From NCBI GenBank assembly GCA_040901765.1, contig JBBDYG010000040.1, positions 62,001-126,000 of the forward strand: a stretch of 64,000 nucleotides of DNA. Reading direction: 5' to 3'. The notes under the pieces were generated by a model. The model searched no databases. It had not been told where the DNA came from and worked only from the letters and a program-made list of their open reading frames with translations. Every line of letters starts with the position of its first letter. The first letter of the stretch is position 1. This DNA comes from JBBDYG01 sp040901765 (GTDB taxonomy: Bacteria; Planctomycetota; Planctomycetia; Pirellulales; Lacipirellulaceae). Position numbers and translations under genes: made by a program. Positions 62,109-64,000 of the stretch are shown piece by piece.

Positions 62109-62223
62109 TTTTACCGAGCGTCATCGATGATAAACGAGAGTCGATGTATGTGACGTACCCTGTGTCGCTCGCCACAGGTGCCGAAGTTCAATTGGTGAAC
62201 GGTGGACTCTTAACCGTTGCTAG

Positions 62224-62540
62224 TCAAAACTTGAGTTGTGGTTTGCCTTGTGCAGGCGGCCGCTGCTCCCGCTTCAAGCGAGCGTTGGCCTCGGTATCGT
62301 CACCATATGTTTCGGAATCGGGTTCCACTTCAACGGTCTGTCTAGCGACATCGAGATATTTCCCAAATGGCAGTTCGATACGCTGCGCGGCTGGCTTTTG
62401 ACTATCCGAGATCGGAGTCTTCCGCGCCTGCACGCAGTCAAAGAAACTGCCCATGTGCTTGATAATGGAATCGAGATTGCCGCTTCGTGTGCCTTGATCG
62501 TTGCAGTTCGATGCAACCAAGGTGCGGCCGGTCATTCATG
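62224..62540 (-). pseudogene. C-terminal relic of a Gfo/Idh/MocA oxidoreductase
   Basis: Two frames together carry SGNLDSIIKHMGSFFDCVQARKTPISD, then RSVSNCHLGNISMSLDRPLKWNP, then DDTEANARLKREQR, in the same order as the C-terminus of the intact protein at 51248-52543 (KLEAIINHMGNFFDCV...RSVSTCHLGNISKRLGRSLKWNP...DDEANALLRR). At least two frameshifts are needed. No Rossmann domain precedes it. Confidence 0.82.
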
Positions 62541-63067
62541 CCCTTTGGAAACGACACGCTTTCGGCACGCGCCACCACAAGGCCAGGTTCCGTGGCCACA
62601 CCGACCGCCGACGCGGACTTAAAGAAAATCTACGTCTCGAAAATCGTGATGCGCTCATCCAACCCGGCTCCAAATTGGGGCCGCGGCAAGCCCACTTCTG
62701 CGTAATAAACTTGCGGCGGACACGCCAGAGACGTCCGCGACCAGCCTTAATATTCCGATAGCCTAATCTTTCGACCCATAAGCAGCATTCAGATTTCCAG
62801 ATTCATTTTATCAGTAATTGGTAAAGGACGGTAAAGTATTGTCAGCTTTTCGCGGTTCGTTGGTGGGGCTTAGCCGGTCATAGCGTACGCGGTGTTTTTT
62901 CGCTCTGGCCTGGCCAAACTCTCATTCCTGAAAAAGAACACAAGAAGCTGAATGCGACTTTGGCGGCTTCGTCGATAATGTAGTTTGCGCCCCGTGTGAA
63001 TCGATCAGCCGCGGCAACTCAAGTCCCACGCAGCGGCTGGCGGCTGAAGTGCAATACACACTGCCGG
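62541..63067. other. Gene-free stretch between the Gfo/Idh relic and kbl
   Basis: About 530 bases show no protein-like frame. Short homopolymer-rich sequence and a TTTTTT run (near 62895) occur, but no stem precedes it. It may be eroded coding sequence of the same relic. Confidence 0.4.
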
Positions 63068-64000
63068 CTAGGCGACTTTCCCTTTCGCGCGCACGAATTG
63101 CTCCACGGCAAACTCCAGATCCTCGCTGCTGAGTGCCGCGGACATCTGCACGCGGATACGCGCCCTGCCCATTGGCACCACGGGATAGGAGAAGCCGACA
63201 ACGTAGATGCCCAGTTCCAACAGCTTGTCGGCCATGCCGGTGGCGAGTCGGGCGTCGCCGAGCATGATTGGCACGATGGGGTGTTCGCCCGGCGCGATGT
63301 CGAAGCCGCGATGGGTCATCTCCTTGCGAAAGAACTGGGTGTTCTGCATCAGCTTATCGCGCAGGTCGGTCGACCGGCGGACGATCTCGAGCGCCTTGAG
63401 CGACCCTCCGACGATGGACGGCGCTACGCTATTGGAGAACAGATACGGCCGCGAGCGCTGACGTAGTAGCTCAATCAGTTCGCGCCGGCCGCTGGTGTAT
63501 CCGCCGCTCGCGCCGCCGAGCGCCTTGCCGAAGGTGCCGGTGGTTAGGTCGATGCGACCCATCACCCCGCAATGCTCGTGCGTGCCGCGGCCCGTCGGAC
63601 CCCAGAAGCCGGTGGCGTGGCAATCGTCGAAATGGACCATCGCGCCGAACTCATCCGCCAGATCGCAGATTTTATCGAGCTTCGCGACGCTGCCGTCCAT
63701 CGAGAAGACGCCGTCGGTTGCGATCAACTTTGCCCTGGCCCCGGCGGCGTCGGCTTCCTTGAGTTTTTCGCGCAGGTCGTCCATGTCGCCTGTGCGGTAG
63801 CGGAACCGTTTCGCCTTCGAGAGCCGGATGCCGTCGATGATCGAGGCGTGGTTTAGCTCGTCGCTGATGACCGCGTCGTCGGCCGAGAGGAGAGCCTCGA
63901 ACAGCCCGCCATTGGCGTCGAAGCAGGAGGAATAGAGGATTGTGTCTTCGGTGCCAAGAAAATCGGTGAGCGCGTCTTCCAGTTGCTTGTGGCACGTCTG
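63068..64000 (-). CDS. kbl: 2-amino-3-ketobutyrate CoA ligase (glycine C-acetyltransferase), 5' end outside window
   Basis: The frame is open to the end of the window and reads QTCHKQLEDALTDFLGTEDTILYSSCFDANGG...DELNHASIIDGIRLSKA, so the protein starts beyond 64000. It is a fold-type I PLP enzyme: FDDCHATGFWG, the PLP lysine in TTGTFGKALGG, and the C-terminal FSYPVVPMGRARIRVQMSAALS. Kbl cleaves 2-amino-3-ketobutyrate with CoA to glycine and acetyl-CoA, the second step of threonine degradation. An internal ATG at 63784 is not the start. Confidence 0.93.
   Translation of the reverse strand, partial: QTCHKQLEDALTDFLGTEDTILYSSCFDANGGLFEALLSADDAVISDELNHASIIDGIRLSKAKRFRYRTGDMDDLREKLKEADAAGARAKLIATDGVFSMDGSVAKLDKICDLADEFGAMVHFDDCHATGFWGPTGRGTHEHCGVMGRIDLTTGTFGKALGGASGGYTSGRRELIELLRQRSRPYLFSNSVAPSIVGGSLKALEIVRRSTDLRDKLMQNTQFFRKEMTHRGFDIAPGEHPIVPIMLGDARLATGMADKLLELGIYVVGFSYPVVPMGRARIRVQMSAALSSEDLEFAVEQFVRAKGKVA

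Overview
The window looks like a chromosomal segment of a planctomycete, most likely of the Pirellulales type. The evidence is the gene content: paired DUF1549/DUF1553 cytochrome-like and DUF1501 secreted proteins, DUF1559 proteins with prepilin-type N-termini, several PEP-CTERM proteins carrying dockerin-like 'GDYNGDGTVNAADY' segments, several sulfatases, a GH36 alpha-galactosidase, a PL6 lyase, Tat-exported Gfo/Idh/MocA and TIM-barrel proteins, and a XylR-type regulator. The ecology (degradation of sulfated, probably algal or mucous, polysaccharides) is inferred from these families. No rRNA, tRNA or CRISPR array was seen.

Region 1 (1-13.6 kb) is a Tad/Flp pilus locus (coiled-coil protein, CpaB, FHA-CpaF ATPase, TadB, TadC, FHA protein, secreted protein). 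It is split between cpaF and tadB by about 6.6 kb of accessory DNA: a DUF433/DUF5615 toxin-antitoxin pair, a second copy of the last 170 bp of cpaF, a PEP-CTERM gene, and a restriction-modification (R-M) locus. In the R-M locus a complete REase/MTase pair sits between N- and C-terminal relics of a Type ISP-like enzyme. Three copies of one palindromic REP-like repeat lie at the joints between these modules.

Region 2 (13.8-21.1 kb) is mostly housekeeping or secreted: an RRM protein, an esterase plus metallophosphatase pair, a secreted ConA-like protein, lipoyl synthase and cysteine synthase. Region 3 (21.3-29 kb) has a DUF1549/DUF1553 + DUF1501 pair and two tandem sulfatases. Region 4 (29-32.7 kb) has a beta-propeller PEP-CTERM protein and a three-gene ECF sigma / anti-sigma / LTXXQ-like module.

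Region 5 (32.7-38.9 kb) is a decaying glycan-utilisation island: relics of a XylR regulator and of a sulfatase C-terminus, a PL6 lyase pseudogene broken by two frameshifts and a 200-bp MITE-like element, then an intact GH36 enzyme and a sulfatase. Region 6 (39-51 kb) is a minus-strand run of surface proteins: two DUF1559 proteins, five PEP-CTERM-type proteins and one lipoprotein. Two are frameshifted, and one carries a long tail after a degenerate sorting signal. Region 7 (51.2-62.1 kb) holds Gfo/Idh/MocA, a sulfatase overlapping a polytopic membrane protein, a second DUF1549/DUF1553 + DUF1501 pair, a DJ-1/PfpI protein, a TIM-barrel isomerase-like protein and a XylR regulator. A Gfo/Idh relic and the 3' part of kbl end the window.

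The most unusual features are the REP-punctuated accessory cassettes inside the Tad locus (with a synonymous-only duplicated cpaF 3' end), the R-M system nested in another R-M relic, and the MITE whose removal exactly restores the PL6 reading frame. Several single-base frameshifts occur in the window, so assembly error has to be excluded before any one of them is called real decay.
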